In this document: positions 1 to 7,339 of the stretch, piece by piece | Layout: the number at the start of each line of letters is the position of its first letter | Numbering within the stretch: the first letter of the stretch is position 1 | DNA from: UBA5399 sp964592125 | Lineage (GTDB): Bacteria; Bacillota; Clostridia; Christensenellales; Christensenellaceae | DNA: 14,807 nucleotides | NCBI GenBank assembly: GCA_964592125.1 | Contig: CAZQBV010000072.1 | Coordinates: 1-14,807 of the forward strand | Direction: 5' to 3' | Position numbers and translations under genes: made by a program | The notes under the pieces: generated by a model | Told to the model about the DNA's origin: nothing | Databases searched by the model: none | The model's input: the letters and a program-made list of their open reading frames with translations, nothing else

Positions 1-17
1 AGCGGGTTTTTTGTTTG
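1..17 (+). terminator. Possible 3' half of a terminator from an upstream gene
   Basis: The window opens with AGCGGG followed directly by six T and further T-rich sequence. This is the pattern of the descending stem arm and T tract of a factor-independent terminator for a plus-strand gene to the left. The ascending arm lies outside the window, so the stem cannot be checked. Confidence 0.35.
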
Positions 18-287
18 TTTCGCTATCATCTATTATACTCAGTATTTGTTGCAACCATCCCACAAAACACCTCACTCAGTAAGGAAGTCTTTGCGAACAG
101 GCTCACAAAGCTTTGATTGTGTTTGGAACAGAAAAGCAAATCCATTCGTCTAAAGAACAAGAAAGCAAACCTTAGCAATGAAAAGTTTTGCGAATAAAGT
201 GTTTGCATTCTGCAAAATTAAGCTATTTTACGAAAGATGGTTTTATTTGCAAACCAACTGAAAAACCACCAGAAGGAGATGACTATT

Positions 288-647
288 ATGAAAAAAGCAA
301 TTTTTATTTTACTGTCTGTTACTATGATTCTAGCCCTGTTTGTGGGATGTGCGCCGAAAACAGAACCGGAATCCAGCAAAGAGCCAACCCCAAGCGCTGT
401 GGGAAGCTATACAGAGGATAGGGATATCACAGCCGAAGAACGCGATATGTTTGACAAGGTGATTGCCGGATTGGATACAACAAAAACCTACGAGCCATTG
501 CAAGTGGCAACGCAAGTGGTTGCCGGAACGAATTACAGATTTAAAGTGGCTGTGGATGATAACGGAACAAAATATGACGCTCATATTGTAATTTACCAGC
601 CACTGGAGGGTGACCCAGAGTTTGTAAGCGAAGAAAAAATAAGCTAG
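288..647 (+). CDS. Stefin/cystatin-like lipoprotein (putative cysteine protease inhibitor)
   Basis: A 119-residue lipoprotein. The start is ATG at 288, nine bases after GGAG (275-278); an in-frame upstream ATG at 237 lacks a ribosome site and would bury the signal peptide. Residues 1-20 are a signal peptide ending in the lipobox FVGC, so Cys21 should be lipidated and the protein anchored outside the membrane. A Ser/Pro/Glu-rich linker follows. The rest aligns by eye with stefins (type 1 cystatins): a Gly at position 39 where the N-terminal binding Gly sits, a helix around 44-62, the cystatin signature QVVAG (76-80) continuing as TNYRFKV, a strand with HIVIYQ, and PLEGDPE where stefins have the second hairpin loop. 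In cystatins these three parts wedge into the active site of papain-family (C1) proteases. The fold assignment rests on motifs and spacing; inhibition is inferred. The gene is monocistronic, closed by the terminator at 783-826. Confidence 0.82.
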   Translation: MKKAIFILLSVTMILALFVGCAPKTEPESSKEPTPSAVGSYTEDRDITAEERDMFDKVIAGLDTTKTYEPLQVATQVVAGTNYRFKVAVDDNGTKYDAHIVIYQPLEGDPEFVSEEKIS

Positions 648-782
648 GCTGTTTTGTGAAAGTTTTTGCGCAAATAAGCTTTTATAAAAACGCAAAGATT
701 CACTCCATATTTTAAATAATAAACTTTTTTAGTATTGCACAGGATTAGAAAAAAGAGTAACACTCTAACAATAGTTTTTGTT

Positions 783-826
783 CAGGAGCTGGAAAGTAAA
801 TCCAGCTTCTGTTTTTTGTATTTTTT
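783..826 (+). terminator. Factor-independent terminator of the stefin-like gene
   Basis: A 10-bp stem (783-792 with 802-811, CAGGAGCTGG against CCAGCTTCTG, one G-T pair) with a nine-base loop is followed by TTTTTT, GTA and another six T. It lies about 135 bases after the stop of the stefin-like gene on the same strand. Confidence 0.85.
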
Positions 827-925
827 CAAACAATTCCTACACGGCGAACAGAAATACTTTTACATAAATTTCAGATAGTATTACATACTAAATAGTATGC
901 TATTACAAAAAAAGATGAGCTACTT

Positions 926-953
926 TTTACACACCAACGTATCATAATAAGAT
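926..953 (+). promoter_or_regulatory. Candidate sigma-A promoter for the orphan Nif11 gene
   Basis: TTTACA (926-931) and TAAGAT (948-953) are separated by 16 bases. The match is moderate and the region is AT-rich, so chance is possible. Confidence 0.3.
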
Positions 954-1168
954 CAAATAAAACATCTTCTTTCACAAATCAAAAATAGCTATGAGCGATT
1001 CCATGAGATATGGTACAAGCGAGTGGCGCAACAAATACGTTGTAAAACAAACCATCCTACTATTTCAGAAGGCTGCTTGCAAGCTTCAATGATGGCACAG
1101 AATAAACGCACTGCTGCTTTTATTAGATAGTTGGATAAGTCATACTATAACAAAAGGGAGAAAAAAAA

Positions 1169-1531
1169 ATGAGAGAGCACGCGAAGAAATTTTTAGAAGA
1201 AGTACAGCAAAATGGGGAGTTGAAAGCAAAGCTGCAAGAGCTTTCAGAAACTGCGGAGAAAGCAGATCAGCCAGAGTCGCGCAAAGAGGTTATGCAGCAA
1301 TTACTTGCCCTAGCAAAGCAATATGGGTACGATTTGCAGGAAACAGATTTCGAACTATCCCAAGAAGCGCTTAGCGATGAGCAGCTGGAGGCAGTGGCAG
1401 GCGGCACTGTGATTGACGGGGCGGATGATGCGGACGATGAACTTCCCGGATGCGGGTATTCACAACTTTTTCCGGGTCTTTTTAAGATGCCACCTGTTCC
1501 CTTTTCGAAGGACAGGACACGAAGACCATAG
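1169..1531 (+). CDS. Orphan Nif11-leader RiPP precursor peptide
   Basis: A 120-residue peptide with the layout of Nif11-type (nif11-like leader) precursors. Residues 1-79 are a charged helical leader starting MREHAKKFLEEV and ending DEQLEAVAGG, a double-glycine cleavage site at 78-79. The following 41 residues would be the core: acidic at first (DGADDADDELPG), then a single Cys at about 95 in a GCGY motif and a Pro/Phe-rich, basic end. The start is supported by AAGGGAG eight bases upstream of ATG 1169. The leader resembles those of the two precursors at 12531-12800 and 14273-14680, chiefly at its end. No maturase or transporter lies beside it, so it would have to be processed in trans, possibly by the radical SAM enzyme at 12842-14224. 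The leader family is clear; substrate status and the product are inferred. Confidence 0.85.
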   Translation: MREHAKKFLEEVQQNGELKAKLQELSETAEKADQPESRKEVMQQLLALAKQYGYDLQETDFELSQEALSDEQLEAVAGGTVIDGADDADDELPGCGYSQLFPGLFKMPPVPFSKDRTRRP

Positions 1532-1540
1532 AAAACATGA

Positions 1541-1579
1541 GATAAAAAATCGCGCTTCTACTATAGTAGAAGCGCGACA
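1541..1579 (-). terminator. Terminator of the tRNA-Gly transcript
   Basis: A perfect 11-bp inverted repeat (1551-1561 and 1566-1576, CGCGCTTCTAC with GTAGAAGCGCG, loop TATA) is followed on the minus strand by A and six T. This is a strong factor-independent terminator directly downstream of the tRNA. A smaller 7-bp hairpin (1585-1599) lies between it and the tRNA 3' end. Confidence 0.88.
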
Positions 1580-1599
1580 TACAGCCGGCATTATGCCGG

Positions 1600-1673
<74 letters not shown>

Positions 1674-1705
1674 GTATTCATTGCCGTTCTCATTTTTCTT
1701 TTATA

Positions 1706-1734
1706 ATTCTACCCTATTTTATAGATGCCGTCAA
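1706..1734 (-). promoter_or_regulatory. Sigma-A promoter of the tRNA-Gly gene
   Basis: On the minus strand TTGACG (1734-1729) is followed after 17 bases by TAGAAT (1711-1706). The -10 box is about 33 bases from the tRNA 5' end, which leaves a short leader to be removed. Confidence 0.8.
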
Positions 1735-1821
1735 TACAGAGAGTGATGAAACCATATTTTAATACGAAACACTGATATAAAACCCTAAAACGGTTTTTCT
1801 ATCACCGCATAAAATGCGGCA

Positions 1822-1862
1822 CAAAAATGCACAACAGGCATTGCGGAAATTGCCTGTTGTGC
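1822..1862 (-). terminator. Terminator of the two-component/lipoprotein operon
   Basis: A perfect 12-bp inverted repeat (1829-1840 and 1851-1862, GCACAACAGGCA with TGCCTGTTGTGC) is followed on the minus strand by A and five T. It lies about 20 bases after the stop codon at 1884. A second small hairpin (1805-1819) follows it. Confidence 0.85.
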
Positions 1863-1883
1863 AAGTATATTCTGTTTTGGCTG

Positions 1884-3407
1884 TCAATAGCCCCGCTCTC
1901 TATCTATAATGCTGCCGTCTATGGCATTAATGGTAAGAAAACTTTGCTTTGCCTCCCGCAACCGTTGCTGCTTTAGCTCTTCTTCGTTTATTACCTTTGC
2001 TGCCAGTGCATAATCCGTTCCATCCTCCGTCAAAAGCTGTTTGTATCCATAAAAATCCCAAACCGGAATCAGCAAATAGTCTTGCCCCGTTTGCACCCGC
2101 ATCAAAGACAGATCAATTTTATTGATATCTATTTCAATCGTGTCTACTTGTGCAAGTGTTTTGCTATTTGGCTTGTCATCTTCCGTATAAGAACAATTTA
2201 GCATATCTTCTACATAGCTGTTTTTGATAAATGCCATTTTGGTAAAACAATCTTTGATATCTTCAAAGGGCAGCAAAGCAGTATTATCTGTAAGTGTTTC
2301 CACAACATCCAGTGCGCCTTTCCAAGAAACCGATTGAATGCCAATGCTATCTACACGCACATATACCTGTTCATACGGCCAAGGCTCTATATAGGGAATG
2401 TTTTCGGGGCGGTTTTCTTCGGACCCACTGTAGGTATCGGCAGAAAGGTAAGACATATCATAGTTACTGTTTATGCCGTTTATTTCTCTTGTATAAATAA
2501 ATTCATAGTAGCTATTCGTTTCAGCATTGGGGTATTCTGTTCCCTGCACATCGGCCAGCCGCATGCCGGCATCATATGCCCCAATGCCTTTTATGGCATC
2601 TTCAGCCGTGGCCAGTGCGTCTGCATAGTTTATGCCAGCTATATCCTCGCCCGCATATAAAACGTTGGGCGATTCCGTTCCATCCGCATACTGAAAGGCT
2701 GTATCACTTGCATTTCTCCAAAATTCCATTTTCCCTTGCTTGCCAGCCTCGTCGTTCTCCACAACCAATCGGCAAAGCCTGCCTTCTCTTTCAAAAATTC
2801 CGGCTATGCCCTCTGCCGCAGCGCTTCCGCGAAAATAATTGCTGTTTAATGTTTTGGATGCTGACGGAACTTGCGCAATATCCACTGCGGTAATATATTC
2901 TTTTCGCCAATCCTTTAGCATTTGTTCCATTCGACTTATCATTTCTTCATCGCGCGATACCTTCGCTTTTTCATAGTTCAGCTTGGCCTCATAATCCGCT
3001 ATGTCTTCCTGCATTCCTGTTTTAATGGCATAGCCATCTTCTTTTGCAAAGTAGTCTGCAAAATACGCATCGCCCACAAAATAAGCATAGAAGCGGTCTA
3101 CTTCTTCTTGCGTATAGTTGTGCGGCGCTACCTTTACCGCGGGAAATATCTTGTTGTTTTCCAATTCTATTGTGGCATCCATTACAATTTTAATTGGCAA
3201 TTTTTCGTGCTCTATCACCTCGTTCACTTTTGTTCCGCTTTGGGGAAGTTTTGCAGGTACAGCGTTGCCATTGCTGGTTTTTAGAATTTTGCTTTCCAGT
3301 TGCCTGTCGCCCTTCCCCACAACAATTTGGCTTTCGGGTGTTTTTTGACATCCTGCCATGGCCACTGTTAGCATCAAAGCAATGCATATTAGTATTATTT
3401 TTTTCAT
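1884..3407 (-). CDS. Large lipoprotein, likely accessory to the two-component system (DUF6034-like)
   Basis: A 507-residue lipoprotein. I start it at the ATG at 3407 (MKKIILIC), seven bases after AAGAGG; an ATG at 3413 sits one base from the ribosome site, and an in-frame start at 3467 overlaps the kinase gene. Residues 1-19 are a signal peptide and MAGC gives lipidated Cys20, so it should sit on the outer face of the membrane. The body is hydrophilic, with Tyr-rich strands and charged helices (residues about 130-180). The end reads LLIPVWDFYG and, near the C terminus, TINAIDGSIIDR. I associate that ending with uncharacterised clostridial lipoproteins (DUF6034 in my memory, not checked); its repeat-strand character recalls PepSY-like extracellular domains. 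It is the third gene of the operon, 56 bases after the kinase, which suggests ligand sensing or signal modulation for that kinase. Confidence 0.75.
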   Translation of the reverse strand: MKKIILICIALMLTVAMAGCQKTPESQIVVGKGDRQLESKILKTSNGNAVPAKLPQSGTKVNEVIEHEKLPIKIVMDATIELENNKIFPAVKVAPHNYTQEEVDRFYAYFVGDAYFADYFAKEDGYAIKTGMQEDIADYEAKLNYEKAKVSRDEEMISRMEQMLKDWRKEYITAVDIAQVPSASKTLNSNYFRGSAAAEGIAGIFEREGRLCRLVVENDEAGKQGKMEFWRNASDTAFQYADGTESPNVLYAGEDIAGINYADALATAEDAIKGIGAYDAGMRLADVQGTEYPNAETNSYYEFIYTREINGINSNYDMSYLSADTYSGSEENRPENIPYIEPWPYEQVYVRVDSIGIQSVSWKGALDVVETLTDNTALLPFEDIKDCFTKMAFIKNSYVEDMLNCSYTEDDKPNSKTLAQVDTIEIDINKIDLSLMRVQTGQDYLLIPVWDFYGYKQLLTEDGTDYALAAKVINEEELKQQRLREAKQSFLTINAIDGSIIDRERGY

Positions 3408-3463
3408 ACTCATACCTCTTTTCTTTAATACAATGATGCCACAGTGGATTAAAAAATAGTTTA

Positions 3464-4852
3464 TCAAGATATTAAAGTTTTGTTATCTGGGAAAAAAATC
3501 TGTACAATTGTTCCGCTGCCCAGTGTGCTTTTTATCTGCAATTTGGCATGGTGAGCATCTGCAATTTGCTTTGCCAGTGCCAACCCTAGGCCGCTGCCCC
3601 CCTTTGCCTTGCTGCGAGAACGATCCACCATATAGAAAGCATCTGTAATGTGTGCAATCTCTTCCGGGGGAATGCCCTTGCCATGGTCTTCCACCTCTAT
3701 GACGCTATCATACGCCCTTATTGTAATTGTTTGCCCCGCCTCCGATGCCTTGGAAGCATTGTCTACAAGATTGATAAGCAATGACTTCATCAGATCATAG
3801 TCTATCTGCAACGAAGCTACATTGCATTCGATAATCAGTGGTGTATTGCGCTCGTGTAGCGTTTCATACATGCTTTGCGCAACATCTTCCAAAAGAGCTG
3901 GCACACATTCCGGCTGGGCATGCAGCGTTTCACCCAGCGTAATTAGCTGCAATAATTTCTTTGTCAACCGTTCCAGCCAATGGCATTGGTTGTTTATGTG
4001 CAATAGAGAATTTCTCGCTTCCTCTATGCTTAAATTTGTCGTTAGCAATGTATCGGTATGTATCAGCATGGACGTCATAGGCGTTTTGAACTCATGTGTT
4101 AGACCTCCTATAAAAAGCTGCTGGCGTTTTGCCGTCTCTTCCAGATGCGCAATATGCGTTTGCACGGCCTCCGCCATTGCGTTGAAATCTGCCGCCAGTT
4201 CGCCGATCTCGTCATTGGAGCTAGTTTCAGCGCGCTGCGCATAGTCTCCCACAGCAATTCGATGCGTGGTGTTTTTTAGCTTTATCAATGGCTTTGATGC
4301 CCGATGAACCAGCAAAATAATGAAAACCATGCCCATAGCAATTCCAATGGAGCAGATAACTGCAAAACGCCCAGCCAACGATGCTATGCTATTGTATACC
4401 GAAGTCACATCCTTCACTATGTACACGCTGTAACTATCTGACTGCACAGATGCGGTACTTCCCACTATCAATATATTCCTGCCCTGTATTTCACCCAAAA
4501 AAGTTTTTTGGGCAGTTTTCCCATTTAGCGGCAAAATTTGTTCGGGATTGATGCTGACAGAGGAAAAAAGCGTTTCATTGTTCCAAACCAATACAGCGGT
4601 TTCATCCGCAAAGCGAGAAAAACAATATTTTGCGGCAGACTGCCTTACCACAGGGTTCGCTTCATCTTTGCTATAATAATTCGTCATTTCGGAAAAAGAG
4701 GTATTTAGATTGCCCTGCTGTGCCAAAGCCTGTTCTTTTGTAAGTTGCAAAATGCTGTCTCGCGAATGGAGTATCAGCAACGTACCGCAAACCGCCACCA
4801 CCGCCAACAAAACAGCTATGCTGATAATGGATACCTTTAGCCACAATTTCAT
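3464..4852 (-). CDS. Membrane sensor histidine kinase
   Basis: A 462-residue HisKA-type kinase that autophosphorylates on His and passes phosphate to the regulator encoded just upstream. Residues 8-28 and about 162-182 are membrane helices enclosing an extracytoplasmic sensor of about 130 residues. A HAMP linker (about 183-238, with DEIGELAADFNAM) follows. The H box is LTHEFKTPMTS with His253; the N box is NLVDNASKA with Asn365; the G1 box is DHGKGI (389-394) and the G2 box GGSGLGLAL (418-426). All catalytic elements are present. The start codon follows GGAGGA by eight bases, and that ribosome site lies inside the end of the regulator gene, with only four bases between the genes, so translation is probably coupled. 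The ligand cannot be read from the sequence. Confidence 0.95.
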   Translation of the reverse strand: MKLWLKVSIISIAVLLAVVAVCGTLLILHSRDSILQLTKEQALAQQGNLNTSFSEMTNYYSKDEANPVVRQSAAKYCFSRFADETAVLVWNNETLFSSVSINPEQILPLNGKTAQKTFLGEIQGRNILIVGSTASVQSDSYSVYIVKDVTSVYNSIASLAGRFAVICSIGIAMGMVFIILLVHRASKPLIKLKNTTHRIAVGDYAQRAETSSNDEIGELAADFNAMAEAVQTHIAHLEETAKRQQLFIGGLTHEFKTPMTSMLIHTDTLLTTNLSIEEARNSLLHINNQCHWLERLTKKLLQLITLGETLHAQPECVPALLEDVAQSMYETLHERNTPLIIECNVASLQIDYDLMKSLLINLVDNASKASEAGQTITIRAYDSVIEVEDHGKGIPPEEIAHITDAFYMVDRSRSKAKGGSGLGLALAKQIADAHHAKLQIKSTLGSGTIVQIFFPDNKTLIS

Positions 4853-4856
4853 GCTT

Positions 4857-5519
4857 TCATTCCTCCAAACGATATCCGTATTTGGGCACAGTTTTTATGG
4901 TATCGTTTAGGCCAAGCTTTTTGCGCAGGTTGGCAATGTGCACATCCACCGTTCGCGTATCCCCAAAATAATCCACGCCCCATATCTCATTCAGCAGTTT
5001 TTCCCGGTTTATGGTTCGGTTCTTGTATTTTGCCAGCATAGCAAAAACCTCAAATTCCATGGGTCTTAGAGGGATTTCCTTGCCACATTTTTGCACAGTG
5101 TGTTTTTCCAAATCAATTGTAATATCCTGAACACGAAGCATTTTATCCAGCTTTCCGGTGCGTTCCAACACCTTTTCCATCCGCACCAGCAGCGTTAATA
5201 TTTCAAATGGCTTTACAATATAATCCTCTGCACCGTCTCTTAGCCCTTTTATCTCGGAGGGGGTGTCATCCTTGGCAGTAAGGTAGATGACAGGAATGTT
5301 GTATTGCTTCATGTATTGCATCAGTTCGAACCCATCTATACCGGGCAGCATAATATCCAGCAATGCTAGATCGTAGGAATGATCTTCACACAAAGAATCG
5401 GCCGCTGTTTGCCCATTGTCGAACACCGCATATTCGTATCCCGAATACAAAAGATTTACGGCTATGCCGTCTGAAATTGCCTTGTCGTCCTCCACAAGCA
5501 GTATTTTGTTTTTGGTCAA
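4857..5519 (-). CDS. OmpR/PhoB-family response regulator
   Basis: A DNA-binding response regulator of about 220 residues. I prefer the TTG start at 5519 (MTKNKILLVEDD), six bases after GAGGTG; a GTG at 5528 is part of that ribosome site and is less likely. The receiver domain (about 1-118) has the acidic group EDD (10-12), the phosphoacceptor Asp55 in LALLDIMLPG, Thr81 and Lys103 (IVKPF). A winged-helix effector domain (about 127-220) ends in the recognition region TVDVHIANLRKKLG and the wing KTVPKYGYRLEE. It is the first gene of a three-gene operon with the kinase and lipoprotein. A palindrome 23 bases upstream (5542-5557) is a candidate binding site for this or another regulator. Confidence 0.95.
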   Translation of the reverse strand: MTKNKILLVEDDKAISDGIAVNLLYSGYEYAVFDNGQTAADSLCEDHSYDLALLDIMLPGIDGFELMQYMKQYNIPVIYLTAKDDTPSEIKGLRDGAEDYIVKPFEILTLLVRMEKVLERTGKLDKMLRVQDITIDLEKHTVQKCGKEIPLRPMEFEVFAMLAKYKNRTINREKLLNEIWGVDYFGDTRTVDVHIANLRKKLGLNDTIKTVPKYGYRLEE

Positions 5520-5541
5520 GCTTTGCACCTCATTTTTAACG

Positions 5542-5557
5542 TAGTATTACCATACTA
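5542..5557. promoter_or_regulatory. Palindrome in the regulator leader, candidate operator
   Basis: TAGTAT-TACC-ATACTA is a perfect six-base inverted repeat between the candidate -10 box and the start of the response regulator gene. Nearly the same palindrome, with a three-base centre, occurs at 876-890. Confidence 0.4.
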
Positions 5558-5578
5558 GCACATAAAAAAAATAAAAAG

Positions 5579-5584
5579 ATTATA
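5579..5584 (-). promoter_or_regulatory. Candidate -10 box of the two-component operon
   Basis: TATAAT on the minus strand, about 60 bases before the start codon. The -35 region is weak (TTTTGG or TTTGGA at 16 or 15 bases), consistent with a promoter that needs an activator, or with chance. Confidence 0.4.
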
Positions 5585-5663
5585 GAAATGTTAACACACT
5601 CCAAAATTTCTGTTTACTTTGCATGCTGTGCTGCAAGATTGGCAAGCGCTTCTAAATCAGTTG

Positions 5664-5693
5664 TTGACAAAAATGCAAATAGAAAACTATACT
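5664..5693 (+). promoter_or_regulatory. Sigma-A promoter of the potassium channel gene
   Basis: A perfect TTGACA (5664-5669) and TATACT (5688-5693) are 18 bases apart. The transcript leader would then hold a 7-bp hairpin, CTAGGGC/GCCCTAG at 5731-5750, about 20 bases before the ribosome site. No T run follows the hairpin, so it is not a terminator. Confidence 0.8.
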
Positions 5694-5778
5694 ATATTGT
5701 ACTTAATTGTACTTATTGCGAGCAGTAAAGCTAGGGCGATGTTGCCCTAGGATAAAAAGAAATGTATAGGTGACATGA

Positions 5779-6303
5779 TTGTTTTTCCATAGAATATATA
5801 AAACCAGAAAAGTTGGATTTCTTTATTTGATTCCCTTTTTAAACATACTACAGTGCAGCATCATACTTTCAGAATATTCTTCGGAAAGCAGTGTAACTTT
5901 TTTCATCTCTATCATTGCTGCCTTTGTGGGAATTGGCTTTTGTTTGCTTCGTTTTATAGAAATGCTGCGGCAACCCTACCAAAAAAACAATATTCATGTT
6001 GTAATTAGCAGTATATTTGCAATTATCACTTTTTTTGCAGTGGTATACAGTTCCATAGCTGTTTTTGTGCCCAACTCCTTTCACGAACTAATTGGGGAGT
6101 CGTACGTAGATAACATTGTGAATGTACTGTATTTCAGTGTGATTACATTTACCACAGTTGGCTATGGGGATATTTACCCGGTGGCATCCGTTGCCAAGGC
6201 ATTTGTTTCGGTGGAAACCATGTCCTTCTTTATTTTCTTTGTTATTTTAACCAGCAATCATAAAGTTTTCTTGAAACCAAAAGAGAACAAAGAAGACGAG
6301 TGA
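5779..6303 (+). CDS. Small potassium-channel-like membrane protein
   Basis: A 174-residue integral membrane protein of the ion channel (Ion_trans_2) type. It has two N-terminal hydrophobic helices (about 11-30 and 40-60), a helix at about 73-97, a pore segment with the potassium selectivity filter TTVGYGD (125-131), and a last helix at about 142-158. The tail is short and charged; no cytoplasmic RCK/TrkA nucleotide-binding domain follows, so gating by NAD or Ca is not predicted. The start is TTG at 5779, five bases after AGGTGA; an overlapping ATG at 5775 stops after five codons. A strong promoter lies at 5664-5693. It is expected to form tetramers that conduct K+. It converges on the membrane protein at 6359-7135. 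Confidence 0.88.
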   Translation: MFFHRIYKTRKVGFLYLIPFLNILQCSIILSEYSSESSVTFFISIIAAFVGIGFCLLRFIEMLRQPYQKNNIHVVISSIFAIITFFAVVYSSIAVFVPNSFHELIGESYVDNIVNVLYFSVITFTTVGYGDIYPVASVAKAFVSVETMSFFIFFVILTSNHKVFLKPKENKEDE

Positions 6304-6358
6304 TTCGCGATGCTTTGTTATTTTGGGGCGTAACCGATGGTGCCGAGGCTTTTGTTGT

Positions 6359-7135
6359 TTAACGTTTGTATTTGGAGATTCTTTCCACTTCATCCGCTTC
6401 CAAGCTTGCCCTGCGCGCTGCCGCTTCCAATTTCAAATATTCCTCTAGTGCATGCTCTGCTCTTTTCCAAAGCTTTTCTGCATCCTCTCTGGCATGAAGT
6501 GCATCCTTTTCTTTCAAAGACTGCACTGGGTCGAACTTATCCTCCTGATACAGCCACACCAGAACGGTGAACAAAAAGACACCCGCCACGATTGTGCCCG
6601 TCATTGTGGTGATACTGGCTGGCCCAAAGGCAATAATCAACACAATCATTGTCATCCAAATACACAGAACAAATGTCAAAGCTTTTTTGAACAGCATGGA
6701 ATATGTTGCCTTTAGAGTGAGTGTGAATAGCATAAGTATTACCGCTAGACAAATAGAGGACGTTTGCACAAATATATTATGCAACCCCGCTAACTTGGGC
6801 AGTAAATCCGGCACAAAGGGAAAAATATTCCCCAAAATTAATATAATAGTAGCAAAACTAACAAATTTACGTATTTTGGATTGCGTGTTTCTGGTGAGCA
6901 TAAGCAGGTAGCCCACAAAGCTGGCAAAACTGGCACTGAACAGAACTGTCCACAAAATGAATAGCAGGTGGCGCGATGCACTTAAATTGCCCATCTCCGA
7001 AAAAGTAATGGTAAAGGGATCCTTCTGAACACCCATATAAATAGTAAATATAGGGATAACGCCCAAGGCCAATATACCAAATATAATCATACCAACAATA
7101 ATTCTTTTTCGATAATACGAGAGTTCCTGTTTCAT
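6359..7135 (-). CDS. Six-helix membrane protein with charged C-terminal helix (DUF998-like)
   Basis: A 258-residue membrane protein. Six hydrophobic segments are visible (about 12-34, 56-80, 90-108, 122-142, 150-170, 177-196), followed by a highly charged, Ala/Glu/Lys-rich tail (about 200-258) that should be a long helix or coiled coil in the cytoplasm. The arrangement and the phrase FSEMGN before helix 2 recall DUF998-type membrane proteins, but I am not sure of the family. Start at ATG 7135, six bases after GGAGG. It has its own promoter (7192-7220) and is not in an operon: the sulfatase upstream ends in a terminator. No function is assigned. Confidence 0.75.
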   Translation of the reverse strand: MKQELSYYRKRIIVGMIIFGILALGVIPIFTIYMGVQKDPFTITFSEMGNLSASRHLLFILWTVLFSASFASFVGYLLMLTRNTQSKIRKFVSFATIILILGNIFPFVPDLLPKLAGLHNIFVQTSSICLAVILMLFTLTLKATYSMLFKKALTFVLCIWMTMIVLIIAFGPASITTMTGTIVAGVFLFTVLVWLYQEDKFDPVQSLKEKDALHAREDAEKLWKRAEHALEEYLKLEAAARRASLEADEVERISKYKR

Positions 7136-7179
7136 TTTTTGCCTCCACCAAATACAAGCCTGTTCACATTTTTTGATTG

Positions 7180-7220
7180 CACTTTAGTATTATCATAAAG
7201 TGAATTTGCCAATTTTGCAA
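7180..7220 (-). promoter_or_regulatory. Promoter of the membrane protein gene with overlapping dyad
   Basis: On the minus strand TTGCAA (7220-7215) and TATGAT (7197-7192) are 17 bases apart. A seven-base inverted repeat CACTTTA/TAAAGTG (7180-7186 and 7196-7202) overlaps the -10 box and could be an operator. Confidence 0.5.
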
Positions 7221-7262
7221 TCATATACTGTTTTTTAACAGGAGATGTATTAGATGCACAAT

Positions 7263-7319
7263 ACAAAAGATGGCATGAAACCGGACACCCTAATGTAAAA
7301 TCTTCGGTTTCATACCATC
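7263..7319 (-). terminator. Long hairpin terminator after the alkyl-sulfatase gene
   Basis: A 15-bp stem (7269-7283 with 7305-7319, one G-T pair) with a 21-base loop is followed on the minus strand by TTTTGTATT. It begins 20 bases after the stop codon at 7340. The loop is long for a simple terminator. Confidence 0.65.
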
Positions 7320-7339
7320 GCTTGTGCTATTATTTGCGT

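Larger units (their letters stand above)
648..1168 (+). other. Long intergenic region ahead of the orphan Nif11 gene
   Basis: No coding sequence is visible in these 520 bases. They hold the terminator at 783-826, a palindrome TAGTAT-TAC-ATACTA at 876-890, and a possible promoter at 926-953 (TTTACA, 16 bases, TAAGAT). If that promoter is used, the peptide gene has an untranslated leader of about 210 bases. The self-complementary GCTTGCAAGC at 1073-1082 is in that leader. I do not recognise a known riboswitch. Confidence 0.5.

Noticed and set aside
237..287. Upstream in-frame ATG for the stefin-like gene
   Set aside because: It has no ribosome site and would put 17 polar residues before an otherwise typical lipoprotein signal peptide.
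876..905. Inverted repeats as the ends of a small mobile element or CRISPR repeat
   Set aside because: The arms are six bases, AT-rich, and there are no regular spacers, target duplications or nearby transposase.
3822..4244. 140-codon open frame opposite the kinase gene
   Set aside because: It is antisense to the catalytic part of a clear histidine kinase and has no family features.
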